Source: Enterococcus sp. DIV1094 (lineage in GTDB: Bacteria; Bacillota; Bacilli; Lactobacillales; Enterococcaceae). Taken from it: DNA of 64,000 bases. The position numbers were made by a program, and so were the translations under genes. Location: positions 620,001 to 684,000 of the forward strand of contig NZ_CP147250.1 of NCBI RefSeq assembly GCF_017316305.2, read 5' to 3'. Numbering within the stretch: the first letter of the stretch is position 1; the number at the start of each line of letters is the position of its first letter. A model generated the notes under the pieces. It made no database searches and had not been told where the DNA came from. It saw only the letters and a list, made by a program, of their open reading frames with translations. This document shows, one piece after another, positions 9,050 through 19,547 of this stretch.

Positions 9050-9592
9050 TTAGATAATCTTTTTCTTTTCGTTTACTTGCTCATACCACTTTTCAGCTTC
9101 TTTTTTGTGTTCTACATAGTCATCGGCAATCAAATATTTTAATCTTTCTTCTAACCTTTCAGCTACTTCTTTTTTTAATACATGTTTTCTAGTTCTAACT
9201 ATCGATTTATAAAACGCATAAGGTTCAGCGACTAATCGGAATAATACATCTTGTTGCTCAGATAGAATTTCACCTTTTTCTAGTCTTGAAATAGTTGCAT
9301 GACTAATTGCTAAAAGTTTACTGAGATCTCTTTGACTAAGACCATAAGTTTTACGAATTGCCTTTATTTCTTTATAAGTCAATAAACCTTTGATTTCACA
9401 ATATTTTTCATAATCAGATAAATAATTTAAATCATAATTATCAAATGGTTCAAACATTTCTCCGCACTTATCACACTTATAATATGTGTGTGTATTTTTA
9501 AAATCTAATTCTTTCACCGTCGTATACTCTACAAGCGTCGTCCTAGTAAAACTTGAATCAATACCACACGCTTCGCAAAAATAATTATTCAC
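9050..9592 (-). CDS. MqsA/YgiT-type antitoxin: zinc finger plus helix-turn-helix
   Basis: Antitoxin and autorepressor of a type II toxin-antitoxin pair. The N-terminus carries two CxxC pairs (CEACG near residue 6, CDKCGE near 39) expected to bind zinc as in YgiT-type proteins. Residues 73-125 form an XRE helix-turn-helix (IRKTYGLSQRDLSKLLAISHATISRLEKGE). The 180 residues exceed E. coli MqsA because of a charged C-terminal tail. The start is GTG at 9592, four bases after the toxin stop, so the genes are probably translationally coupled. The region is AT-rich compared with neighbours. The paired toxin is frameshifted, leaving this as an orphan antitoxin if the shift is real. Confidence 0.82.
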   Translation of the reverse strand: MNNYFCEACGIDSSFTRTTLVEYTTVKELDFKNTHTYYKCDKCGEMFEPFDNYDLNYLSDYEKYCEIKGLLTYKEIKAIRKTYGLSQRDLSKLLAISHATISRLEKGEILSEQQDVLFRLVAEPYAFYKSIVRTRKHVLKKEVAERLEERLKYLIADDYVEHKKEAEKWYEQVNEKKKII

Positions 9593-9596
9593 TTTA

Positions 9597-9969
9597 CTAC
9601 ACCCTTCTCAAATGATAAATACAAGGCATAGTTGCCTCATGAAAAGAAAGACATTTCATTCCTTTATAAGATTTGATTTTTATGTAAAATTCGATTTCAT
9701 TTATGTACTTCCCAAACTCCCATATATCCCCTGGTGTTCCATTATAATCACATACTGGACCATTCAAAAAATCTTTGTAAGACAAATTATCGCAAAGGTA
9801 CTCAAAAAAGATGGTTGGTGTCCATCCAAAACTTCTCAAGTAATCAATTTTTTGATTTCTTCTTCTGATGAACTGAAAATTTCCTGCGATATACTCTCTT
9901 TTTTAATTCTTGTAAGAATTTTTCTACTGTGTACTTTTTCTTAACGAGCATCAAATCAGTATTTGCCAT
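9597..9969 (-). pseudogene. MqsR-like toxin, frameshifted in an A6 run
   Basis: Probable ribosome-dependent mRNA endonuclease toxin. A well-supported start (GGAGGAGG, 6 bases, ATG at 9969) opens MANTDLMLVKKKYTVEKFLQELK, but that frame stops after 41 codons. The rest of the protein lies in another frame: REYIAGNFQFIRRR, then DYLRSFGWTP, DFLNGPVCDYNGTPGDIWEFG, FYIKIK and CLSFHEATMP, matching MqsR-like toxins. The frames join if one A is lost (or two gained) in the run at 9899-9904. The only uninterrupted piece is 9597-9839 from a TTG. It could be an inactivated toxin, phase variation, slippage or a sequencing error; the sequence cannot decide. Confidence 0.75.
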
Positions 9970-9997
9970 TCTGAACCTCCTCCACAAGAGATAATTT

Positions 9998-10042
9998 GTT
10001 ATCGTACAGTAACATCTTTTCATATATTAAACCATGCATGGT
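9998..10042. promoter_or_regulatory. Putative operators of the toxin-antitoxin operon
   Basis: Two palindromes upstream of the toxin start: GTTATCGTACAGTAAC (9998-10013, arms GTTA/TAAC around GTAC) and ACCATGCATGGT (10031-10042, perfect). Such dyads are expected for antitoxin autorepression. Which one is used is unknown. Confidence 0.5.
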
Positions 10043-10112
10043 AATATAAAGCAATCCTAAAACCTAAATTTTTGCCCATAAAGATACCAAATTTGTAATA
10101 GCCTTGCTTAGC

Positions 10113-10160
10113 AAAAAAAATCGACCTATTAGAGTCAAGAGCTGACTCTAGCAGGTCGAT
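10113..10160 (-). terminator. groESL terminator
   Basis: ATCGACCT..AGAGTCA / TGACTCT..AGGTCGAT stem followed on the minus strand by T8, 27 bases past the groEL stop. Confidence 0.9.
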
Positions 10161-10186
10161 ACAATATGATGTTTTTACCAGTACTC

Positions 10187-11824
<1,638 letters not shown>

Positions 11825-11848
11825 TCATCAATTATTTTTGTTTCGTAA

Positions 11849-12133
11849 TTACTCAACAATCGCCATGATATCTTTTCCAGAGACGATCAAATATTCTGTT
11901 CCTTCGAATTTCACTTCTGTACCGGCATATTTTTCAAACATTACTTGGTCGCCTGCTTTGACAGCTGTAGGAACTTTTTCACCGTTTTCTAGCAAACGTC
12001 CCTCACCCACTGCTACAACTGTTCCAGTTTGAGGTTTCTCTTTCGCTGATGAAGCTAAAACGATTCCTCCAACAGTTTTTTCTTCTTCTTGCGCGACTTC
12101 AATGATGACGCGATCACCTAATGGTTTTAACAC
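11849..12133 (-). CDS. groES: Co-chaperonin GroES (Hsp10)
   Basis: Heptameric lid of GroEL. The true start is GTG at 12133, giving [25 protein letters not shown], the standard GroES opening, and 94 residues. GGAGGGA lies 7 bases upstream. A longer ATG frame reaching 12175 would run through the CIRCE element and is not used. The mobile loop ([15 protein letters not shown]) and C-terminal [14 protein letters not shown] are present. Confidence 0.97.
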   Translation of the reverse strand: MLKPLGDRVIIEVAQEEEKTVGGIVLASSAKEKPQTGTVVAVGEGRLLENGEKVPTAVKAGDQVMFEKYAGTEVKFEGTEYLIVSGKDIMAIVE

Positions 12134-12168
12134 GATAAATCCCTCCGATAACTCTTTTTTTGAATCCA

Positions 12169-12236
12169 TTAGCACTCTATCACATCGAGTGCTAACCTAC
12201 ATTTTTAATAATACTCATTCTCCTATTCATTTGCAA
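12169..12236 (-). promoter_or_regulatory. groESL promoter with CIRCE operator
   Basis: -35 TTGCAA (12231-12236), 17-bp spacer, -10 TATTAT (12208-12213), then a perfect CIRCE element TTAGCACTC-N9-GAGTGCTAA (12169-12195), the HrcA repressor site. Heat-shock induction through HrcA is therefore expected. No CtsR-type heptad direct repeat was noticed. Confidence 0.95.
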
Positions 12237-12271
12237 GCTTTTTAAATCATAGAAAAAAATTTTTTTTACTA

Positions 12272-12747
12272 GGTTGTGAGAAAGCCGTCCAGCTCCAAGT
12301 ATTAAGGCAAAATGTGGGAAAATAGCTCCCCATATTTTTTCACGTTTTGACTTAATATTGAAGGAGCTGGCTTTCGAACACCGTTTATCAAGGTTGTGAG
12401 AAAAGCGTTTTGACCTGAGCAGTAAGCTGGAAAATCAGAAAATAGCTTCTCATATTTTTTGATTTTTCAGCTTAATGTTGAAGGTCAGCTTTGCGAACAC
12501 CGTTTATCAAGGTTGTGAAAGAAGCGCTCAGCACTGAGTAATAAGACAGAAAAATCGAAAATGGCTTTTTCATTTTTGATTTTTTTGGCTTATTATTGAA
12601 GTGTTGCTTCTTGAACACCGTTTATCACAGGTTGTGAGAAAGCCGTTCAGCTCCAAGTATTAAGGCAGAACGCGGGAAAATAGCTTCTCATATTTTTTCA
12701 AGTTTTGACTTACTATTGAAGGAGCTGGCTTGGGAACACTGCTGATC
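12272..12747. repeat. Four tandem hairpin repeats (copies C, D, E, F)
   Basis: Units at 12272-12389, 12392-12508, 12511-12626 and 12630-12747, head to tail with 2-4 bases between. Each begins GGTTGTGA and ends near ACCGTTTATC (copy F is degenerate at its end). Arms are self-complementary within a unit but differ between units: C and F carry AGCTCC/GGAGCT, D carries GACCT/AGGTC, E carries AGCACT/AGTGTT. The array fills the gap between groESL and the CPBP gene. Same family as copies A and B. Confidence 0.9.
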
Positions 12748-12943
12748 AAACTTCTAAAAAATCGATCAGTACTATCTAATCAGAGAAATAATCCGATATG
12801 GTATAATGAAAAATAGATAAAGTTTAGTAACATATATTTTCATTGAATCACTAAAGTTCGAGGAAAAGTTACTTCAGCTATATTTAATTCGAGCAAGGAA
12901 GATGACTACACTTGGTTATCCACTTGTCTCAAGGAGGTTTTTT

Positions 12944-13606
12944 ATGTCATTAAAAAAATACAGCTTTTTTAGCATTTTTTGTTACGGTCTAGTATTTGTT
13001 TCACCTTTGCTTTTGACATCGGTTGGACTTGTCAATTCAACATCGGGTTTGATCAATGCAACAACGATCACCTATATTTTGGGTGCAGTGATTCTATGGT
13101 TCTTGTACTACAAGCATAAAGAACCGATTGATATCGAAGCAAAAGTACCTGTCGCTTCTCGCTCAAAAATCTTCCTATATGGAATCATCGGTATCTTTAT
13201 TGCTCTGATTTTACAAAGTATCGCCGTGATGATCGAGAGCTTTTTTTTTGGAGAAGTGTCTCCATCTGAAAATACGCAAAATATCATTCAATTGATTTTA
13301 GACACCCCTGCTTTTATTATCGCCACCACGATAGCAGGACCAATCATGGAAGAATTTGTGTTCCGTCGGAGTATCCTAGGAATCGTCGGTCATTATACAA
13401 ACTTTTGGGTAGGTGCGGGTGTCAGCTCATTCCTTTTTGCCTTGGCACATAATGATGGGCATTTATTGGTCTACTTCTTTTTAGGATTTTTCTTTAGTTT
13501 ACAATATCGTTCGACTGGCCGAATCTGGACGCCAATGATCACGCACATTGGTATGAACACTTTAGTTGTCTTCGTTCAGCTGGCTATACAAAGAGGTTTG
13601 ATCTAA
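12944..13606 (+). CDS. CPBP-family intramembrane metalloprotease
   Basis: Integral membrane protein of the CAAX protease/bacteriocin-processing family, 220 residues with about six hydrophobic segments. Motif 1 EEFVFRR near residue 142 and motif 2 FALAHND near 170 supply the Glu, Arg and His active-site residues. The start at 12944 is backed by AAGGAGG; the frame extends 14 codons upstream without a site. Roles in this family range from prenyl-protein cleavage to bacteriocin self-immunity; no bacteriocin gene is adjacent, so the function stays open. It is convergent with walJ. Confidence 0.87.
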   Translation: MSLKKYSFFSIFCYGLVFVSPLLLTSVGLVNSTSGLINATTITYILGAVILWFLYYKHKEPIDIEAKVPVASRSKIFLYGIIGIFIALILQSIAVMIESFFFGEVSPSENTQNIIQLILDTPAFIIATTIAGPIMEEFVFRRSILGIVGHYTNFWVGAGVSSFLFALAHNDGHLLVYFFLGFFFSLQYRSTGRIWTPMITHIGMNTLVVFVQLAIQRGLI

Positions 13607-13629
13607 GTAACTCTACAAAACAAAAAAAG

Positions 13630-13667
13630 GGTAGATCCGAAATTTCCTTAAAATTTTCGGATCTACC
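13630..13667. terminator. Bidirectional terminator between CPBP gene and walJ
   Basis: GGTAGATCCGAAA / TTTCGGATCTACC stem with flanking A and T runs. Confidence 0.88.
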
Positions 13668-13710
13668 GCTTTTTGTATAGGCGCTGATATTTACCGTCAC
13701 AGACTCTTGA

Positions 13711-14520
13711 TTAAATGGAGAATAATTCTGTTGCAGCATCTGGATCCGTATCATACACATCGAAATCGTATCCAACGCCCAGATCTTTTTCTTTAAGAAT
13801 ATTTTCCATCGTCAGATGAGCCAATTCTTTCATATTGTTTTCTTTACTTAAATGTCCTAGATAGATACGTTTTGTACGATCTCCAATGACATCTGTCATG
13901 ACTAGTGCGCCGTCTTCATTGGATAAATGACCACGATCACCTAAAATACGTTGTTTCAAGTTCCATGGATAAGGACCCATGCGCAACATTTCTAAGTCAT
14001 GATTGCTTTCCATCAAATAGCCATCGGCATTTTCAATGATTCCTCGCATATGATCACTACAGTAACCTGTATCCGTCAACATCACAAACGAACGATTCTC
14101 TTTATGGAAGCGATAGAATTGTGGTGAAGCTGCATCATGAGACACCCCGAAACTTTCGATATCTAAATCACCAAATGTTTGGACTTTTCCCATCTGAAAC
14201 AGATGCTTTTGTTCGATTGGAACATTCCCGATCATCGGTGCCATGGCTTCCCATGTTTTTTCATTTGCATAGATATCTAAATGGTACTTACGAGCCAAAA
14301 CACCTACACCGTGGATATGATCCCGATGTTCATGCGTAACAAGGATACCGTCTAATTGATCCGGTGTCCGTCCGATCTGTGCCATCAAGGAAGTAATTTT
14401 TTTCCCACTCAGTCCTGCATCTACTAAGAGTCGCTTTTTGTCACTCTCGATGTATAATGAGTTTCCTGAACTCCCACTTGCAAGGATACTGATTTTAAAA
14501 GCTGTATTTCCTTCAGCCAT
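13711..14520 (-). CDS. walJ: Metallo-beta-lactamase fold hydrolase WalJ (YycJ)
   Basis: Last gene of the wal operon. The 269 residues carry the metallo-beta-lactamase metal site THEHRDHIHG near 61 and ASGSSGNSLYIES near 13. Family members are cytosolic exonuclease-like enzymes linked to cell division and replication coordination; the exact substrate is debated. It starts 54 bp after walI with GAAGGGAAG upstream. Confidence 0.93.
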   Translation of the reverse strand: MAEGNTAFKISILASGSSGNSLYIESDKKRLLVDAGLSGKKITSLMAQIGRTPDQLDGILVTHEHRDHIHGVGVLARKYHLDIYANEKTWEAMAPMIGNVPIEQKHLFQMGKVQTFGDLDIESFGVSHDAASPQFYRFHKENRSFVMLTDTGYCSDHMRGIIENADGYLMESNHDLEMLRMGPYPWNLKQRILGDRGHLSNEDGALVMTDVIGDRTKRIYLGHLSKENNMKELAHLTMENILKEKDLGVGYDFDVYDTDPDAATELFSI

Positions 14521-14574
14521 TTTACTACTACTTCCCTTCTTACTTTGTAAACTTTTTTCATTATACCTACTTTT

Positions 14575-15447
14575 TTAATGATCTTCCACCTTTGGGATCG
14601 CATTATTTGTAATAATCGTATTACTGAACGCATTGACCGTTTCGATCTGATACGTTTTATCCGGGGTTTCAATTGCGACATACCATACTGGGACATACAC
14701 ATTTTTCTCACGTACTTTCAAAATACGAGAGTAGGCCAACTGACGCCAAAGAATTTTAGAACCTCGGGAGATTTTATTATTTACATACAATGTATTGATA
14801 GCTTCTTCTTCTGTATGTAATTCTGTTTTTTCCCGCAATTGTTCAATACTCGATAAGTGGGTTTGTGTAAACTTTGAAATACGATACTCATCCCCCTTTT
14901 TTTCGAGCGAGAAAATGATCTTCGCTGTATCATCATAAAATGGTAGCCCTTCATAGGTTTGACTTGCCGTGATTTCAGGAGAATCACCTTCTAACACAGA
15001 AAAATTTTTCATGTAAATATACTCGCTGCCAAATAAAACATCTTCTTCATTATCCAAAAAGTCATTGAGTGAGCTCGCCATACGATCTGGATCAAGTGCG
15101 TTACTTTCCCCTTCAGAGTCCGTTAATGTTTTAGTCAATATATTATCGTTGATCGAAACCCCACTCTCTAAAAGGCCACGTCGATTGTTTTCTTGACGAT
15201 GCTTAAATAATGCTTGACTGAGTTCTGTTTCTTCTGCACTTAAATAGTATCCTTGTTTACTTTCTGAAGAAAAATCTCCAGTATAGGTAATATCATCATT
15301 TGCTAAACGCTTTTGGATCGTTTCAGTCTGATCCGATCGTATAACTGTATGCTCTTGATTGATTGCTTCATGATAGCTGCTAAACAAAAAGACATTCAAA
15401 CCTAAAAAGGCGACGAAGAAAATCCATTCAATTTTTTTGAAATCCAT
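14575..15447 (-). CDS. walI: WalI (YycI), regulator of WalK
   Basis: Membrane-anchored extracytoplasmic protein that modulates WalK activity with WalH. 290 residues with one N-terminal transmembrane segment (WIFFVAFLGLNVFLFSSY, residues 9-26) and an extracellular domain; the YycI-type C-terminus contains KILWRQLAYSRILKVREK. It starts one base after walH ends, so translation is coupled. Confidence 0.92.
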   Translation of the reverse strand: MDFKKIEWIFFVAFLGLNVFLFSSYHEAINQEHTVIRSDQTETIQKRLANDDITYTGDFSSESKQGYYLSAEETELSQALFKHRQENNRRGLLESGVSINDNILTKTLTDSEGESNALDPDRMASSLNDFLDNEEDVLFGSEYIYMKNFSVLEGDSPEITASQTYEGLPFYDDTAKIIFSLEKKGDEYRISKFTQTHLSSIEQLREKTELHTEEEAINTLYVNNKISRGSKILWRQLAYSRILKVREKNVYVPVWYVAIETPDKTYQIETVNAFSNTIITNNAIPKVEDH

Positions 15448-15448
15448 A

Positions 15449-16756
15449 TTACTCCGCCTCCTTCTCAGGTAACTTGGCTAACAATTCATTCGCAGAATGC
15501 CATTCTCCTTGATATTTCACATACCATTCTGGGAAGAGATCAACGACGCGATTGGTTTCCTCGATATTTTGCCATGTATAACCAACGATGATCAGCTCGA
15601 TTTTCGATTCTTCCGCTCCTTTATCAATCAGTTCTTGATAGACTTCATCCGTGCTAGGCAACTCGACTTCTTCATCTGAAGGGATAGGAACTTGAATGGT
15701 ATTTAAGCTTGTTTGGATACTTACTTGGTTACTCGCTTGCTCATTACCGATTTCGATCCCGACTTTCCCTTTGCTGTCTGAACCAAAAACAGGGAAACCT
15801 TCCACAAAAATACGATAATCGATTTGATTCTTATTGCGATCGAAATAACGAACATTTCCTAAAGCTCCGCCTAATTTGCTGACATAAGGAAAACTATCCG
15901 TAAAAATATTGTTAGGTTCTTCAGTCGTCGGCAACTCACCTCTAAAATCAACGATTTGATTCTCAGAATGGATCGTCATCGTTTCATTGCCATCATAAAA
16001 GATCAATTCAGTACTTTCATCATTATTTTTTACCTCATCTGCCTGAGAAAAGAAGGCATTTCGAAAGACCGTATACGGTTGCTGAGATAAAATATAACTG
16101 TATTTTTTCAATTTCATTGGTTCTTTAATGCTGTGCTGTGTTTCGATATTTGTTGGTGTGTTGAAGACAGGTGTCCAGTTGACATCCGAAGAATTTAAAT
16201 CATGTTCTACCACATTCCAATCCATTGATAGACTAGCTTCATAAATCGTTTGTTGATCATAATCGATAAAGCTGACTTTATCTCCTTTTTCATCAAACTG
16301 GACACTCGTAAAGTAGACATCTTCGTTTTGAACTTCTCCTAGATCAATGTTCAATCCAAATGCTTTGACATAGCCGCTCAGCAGATATGGAGCATTGTAT
16401 GAGAATTCGATTCCTTCATTGAGTGCCTTCTTCTGATCGAACTTTTCTTGATCTGCTTCCACGACTTCTGTCAACTTGCCGAAACGTGCGCCTTCGATCA
16501 ATCCATGGATTCTAGAAATCAAGTTCTCGCTATTCGTTTCTTTCGCTGTCTCTTTTTGGAACCAAGTGAGGTGTAAAGGCAGATAAATTTCTGATGCTTT
16601 ACGATAGCTTTGTGATTCAACCACTTGTGAAGTGGTCTCCTCCAAGTTGATTGAGGTTTTCCCAGCTGGACTTAGCCAAATCGCATAAGAGAAATATAGG
16701 CTTAATGCAACCATCAAGATCAAACCAATTCGTATAAATTTTTCAGAAATCTTCAT
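15449..16756 (-). CDS. walH: WalH (YycH), regulator of WalK
   Basis: Single-pass membrane protein (RIGLILMVALSLYFSYAIWL near residues 8-27) with a large extracellular domain; forms a regulatory complex with WalI and WalK in other Firmicutes. 435 residues. The ATG at 16756 overlaps the walK stop (ATGA). A start three codons earlier is possible, but MKISEKFIRIG matches the family better. Cell-wall homeostasis signalling. Confidence 0.92.
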   Translation of the reverse strand: MKISEKFIRIGLILMVALSLYFSYAIWLSPAGKTSINLEETTSQVVESQSYRKASEIYLPLHLTWFQKETAKETNSENLISRIHGLIEGARFGKLTEVVEADQEKFDQKKALNEGIEFSYNAPYLLSGYVKAFGLNIDLGEVQNEDVYFTSVQFDEKGDKVSFIDYDQQTIYEASLSMDWNVVEHDLNSSDVNWTPVFNTPTNIETQHSIKEPMKLKKYSYILSQQPYTVFRNAFFSQADEVKNNDESTELIFYDGNETMTIHSENQIVDFRGELPTTEEPNNIFTDSFPYVSKLGGALGNVRYFDRNKNQIDYRIFVEGFPVFGSDSKGKVGIEIGNEQASNQVSIQTSLNTIQVPIPSDEEVELPSTDEVYQELIDKGAEESKIELIIVGYTWQNIEETNRVVDLFPEWYVKYQGEWHSANELLAKLPEKEAE

Positions 16757-18594
16757 TCCCACCATTCCTCCTCATACGGTTCATAAGGTAAAGAAATATA
16801 GAAGGTTGAACCTTGTCCCTCCTTACTTTCTGCCCAGATTGCGCCACGATGTGCTTTCACTACTTCACGAGAGATCGCTAAACCGAGTCCTGTTCCGCCT
16901 TGTGCTCTAGCTCTTGCTTTGTCCACTCGATAAAAACGCTCAAATACACGGTTCAAATCTTTTTTCGGAATACCGAGCCCTTGGTCCGTAATACTTAAAA
17001 TCACATTGTTATGGGTTTCAAGTAAGCGACAGGTAATGGCGCCTCCATCAGGTGAATATTTGATCGCATTGTTCATGATATTGTCGATGACCTGGATGAT
17101 TTTATCCGTATCGATCTCGACCCAAAGATCTCGTTGAGTGAACTCTCGACGGATCGTATAATTCTTCTCTTGATTCCCTACCATCATATCAAAACGATCT
17201 AACACAAAATTGACGAGTTCATTAAAGTTCACATACTCTAATTGTAACTGGGTATTCCCTGTATCCATACGAGAGAGATTCAGCAAATCGTTGATCATAC
17301 GGATCATACGGTCGGTTTCATCCAAGGTCACTTTCAAGAAGTTCGGTGCGACTTCTTCGTCCTTCCAAGCGCCCTCACTTAGTGCCTCGATGTAGCTACG
17401 CATACTAGTTAATGGCGTACGCAATTCATGCGAGACATTTGAAACGAATTCTCGACGTTCCCGTTCCGTTTTCTCTTGTTCTGTAACGTCATGTAACACT
17501 GCAACTAACCCACTGATAAAACCAGATTCTCGTCGGATCATCGAAAAATCGACACGTAAGATCATTTGGTCTGCTTCTCGCGCTCCTGTCGAGCGATCTA
17601 AGATCATTTCATTCGGGTCTTCTAAAAGCTTACGTAGCGTGTATTCTTCTTCGATCGCTAATAGTGTCAAGATGGATTGACCGATTGCTTCTTCCTTTTT
17701 CAAATCTAATAATGAGACAGCCATATCATTGATCGTAATGATTTTCCCACGACGATCGGTTGCGATAACACCATCCGTCATATGTGACAAGACGCTATCA
17801 AGACGATTTCGTTCGGCTTCCATGGTGTCTTGCGCTTCTTCGATCCGTTCTGCTAACTGGTTGAACGTTTCAGCGAGTTGCCCTAATTCATCTTGTCCGT
17901 GGACTTTTACCTTGCGGCTATAGTCACCACGAGCAATGCGGATCGCTTGTTCACGCATTTCCCCAATCGGTTGCGTGATCGAACGCGCAACCAAGACAGA
18001 AACGATCATTGAAATGAATGCGGCGATCAATGAAGCAGTGAAAAAAATCAACGCTGTATTAGTGATCTCTGAATATTTTTGTTCAATATCACTTTTGACG
18101 TAAAGAGCCCCGATAACGGCATCGCCGGTCGGGGACAAAATGGGTTGGATATTGATATTTACTCGTTTTCCATCGTCGTCTAAGGCGACATATCGTTTGG
18201 TTGTAAAATCATTGATATCGACATAGTCATTCTTTTTGCCGACCGAGCCTTGTTCACTGACTTCTGTCGTTGCACGAATGATCCCTCTTTCATCCACGAC
18301 ACGAATCTCGATAATATCGCTTGAGGCACTGGTCTCAATAAAACGTTTGATATTCGTATTGGCGTCATCGATACCAGCACTGTCATTTCCTTTACGGTTC
18401 AGCTCCGGACTGATCGTTGTCGCTAACGTTTCTACTGTTTGGTTCATATCTTTGATAAAGGTATTGATCGTTGAACGTTCCAATCCCCTAATAAAATACG
18501 CACCAATGATCTCAATTGAGATCAGTAAAATCAAAATAAATGTGATCGCTATTTTGAAGTTTACTGATCGAAAAAAACGGACTTTTCCTTTCAT
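16753..18594 (-). CDS. walK: Sensor histidine kinase WalK
   Basis: Essential membrane sensor of cell-wall metabolism. Layout over 613 residues: transmembrane helix about 13-33, extracellular PAS-like domain about 35-180, second helix about 182-204, HAMP about 205-257, PAS about 262-365, HisKA with phosphoacceptor SHELRTPLTSM near 385, and a HATPase domain with DQGLGIPKKDLNRVFERFYR and GGTGLGLAIS. It starts 4 bp after walR, confirming the operon. No truncation or odd residue seen. Confidence 0.97.
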   Translation of the reverse strand: MKGKVRFFRSVNFKIAITFILILLISIEIIGAYFIRGLERSTINTFIKDMNQTVETLATTISPELNRKGNDSAGIDDANTNIKRFIETSASSDIIEIRVVDERGIIRATTEVSEQGSVGKKNDYVDINDFTTKRYVALDDDGKRVNINIQPILSPTGDAVIGALYVKSDIEQKYSEITNTALIFFTASLIAAFISMIVSVLVARSITQPIGEMREQAIRIARGDYSRKVKVHGQDELGQLAETFNQLAERIEEAQDTMEAERNRLDSVLSHMTDGVIATDRRGKIITINDMAVSLLDLKKEEAIGQSILTLLAIEEEYTLRKLLEDPNEMILDRSTGAREADQMILRVDFSMIRRESGFISGLVAVLHDVTEQEKTERERREFVSNVSHELRTPLTSMRSYIEALSEGAWKDEEVAPNFLKVTLDETDRMIRMINDLLNLSRMDTGNTQLQLEYVNFNELVNFVLDRFDMMVGNQEKNYTIRREFTQRDLWVEIDTDKIIQVIDNIMNNAIKYSPDGGAITCRLLETHNNVILSITDQGLGIPKKDLNRVFERFYRVDKARARAQGGTGLGLAISREVVKAHRGAIWAESKEGQGSTFYISLPYEPYEEEWWE

Positions 18595-18598
18595 CCAA

Positions 18599-19303
18599 TT
18601 ACTCCTGTTCTTGATTACGCAAGTAGTATCCTACGCCTCGGCGTGTAACTAAATAGCTAGGATGACTTGGATTGTCCTCGATTTTTTCACGTAAACGACG
18701 AACGGTCACGTCTACTGTACGGACATCTCCAAAATAATCATATCCCCAAACGGTCTGTAACAAATGCTCACGTGTCATTACTTGACCAATGTGTTTTGCC
18801 AAATAAAATAGAAGTTCAAACTCGCGATGAGTCAATTCGATCGTTTCGCCACGTTTTGTCACCATATAGGCATCGGGATGGATCGTCAAATCCCCAATGA
18901 CCAATTCAGAAGGAGTTACTTCTTCTACTTCTTTGGCAGCAGAAGCCCCACGTCGAAGATTTGCTTTCACCCGAGCCACTAATTCCCGATTAGAAAATGG
19001 TTTGGTCACATAATCGTCTGCTCCAAGTTCTAAACCTAGAACTTTGTCGATCTCAGAATCCTTCGCTGTCACCATGATGATCGGCATGTCAAACGTTTTT
19101 CGCACTTCACGAGCCACTTCTAAGCCATCCATTTTTGGCAACATCAAATCTAAGACGATCAAATCAGGTTCCACCTCAGCTACCTTCACTAAAGCTTCTT
19201 CCCCATCATACGCTGTATAAACATCATAGCCTTCTTTTGCTAAATTAAATTTGACGATATCCGAAATCGGTTTTTCGTCGTCGACAACTAGTATTTTTTT
19301 CAT
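18599..19303 (-). CDS. walR: Response regulator WalR
   Basis: OmpR-type regulator of peptidoglycan hydrolase genes. Receiver domain 1-115 with phosphoacceptor Asp in [14 protein letters not shown] and switch Lys in [11 protein letters not shown]; winged-helix DNA-binding domain about 135-230 with [25 protein letters not shown] 19303 is preceded by GAGGTGG and gives [12 protein letters not shown]; the ten upstream codons of open frame have no site. First gene of the wal operon. Confidence 0.98.
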   Translation of the reverse strand: MKKILVVDDEKPISDIVKFNLAKEGYDVYTAYDGEEALVKVAEVEPDLIVLDLMLPKMDGLEVAREVRKTFDMPIIMVTAKDSEIDKVLGLELGADDYVTKPFSNRELVARVKANLRRGASAAKEVEEVTPSELVIGDLTIHPDAYMVTKRGETIELTHREFELLFYLAKHIGQVMTREHLLQTVWGYDYFGDVRTVDVTVRRLREKIEDNPSHPSYLVTRRGVGYYLRNQEQE

Positions 19304-19433
19304 AAAGAGCCACCTCTTAGTTAGTATTGTCATTCTGTTCCATTATACCGCATTTCTTATCAGGTTTCATCTTTCTTAAAAAATAGCACGTTATTAATAA
19401 AAATCTCCTGACAGAAAACATGGATGCGGATAA

Positions 19434-19473
19434 AAATAAACCGCTAACTCGTTAAAGTTTTAGCGGTTTATTT
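19434..19473 (-). terminator. Terminator downstream of the DUF1002 gene
   Basis: AAATAAACCGCTAA / TTAGCGGTTTATTT stem, convenient for the gene ending at 19548. Confidence 0.78.
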
Positions 19474-19547
19474 ATGTTTCTGTTATCCATGATCCACATA
19501 AGACAGATCCAAATATTTATTTCATTCGGGTAAAAATATCCCTTCAA

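Noticed and set aside
9612..9944. 110-codon plus-strand ORF across the toxin gene
   Set aside because: Entirely antisense to the MqsR-like toxin frames, which carry the recognisable motifs; no ribosome site.
12272..12747. CRISPR array
   Set aside because: Units are about 118 bp, self-complementary, without regular unique spacers, and no cas genes are present; they are hairpin repeats.
12944..13606. CPBP protease as bacteriocin immunity protein
   Set aside because: No bacteriocin gene adjacent; the only bacteriocin-like operon is over 30 kb away.
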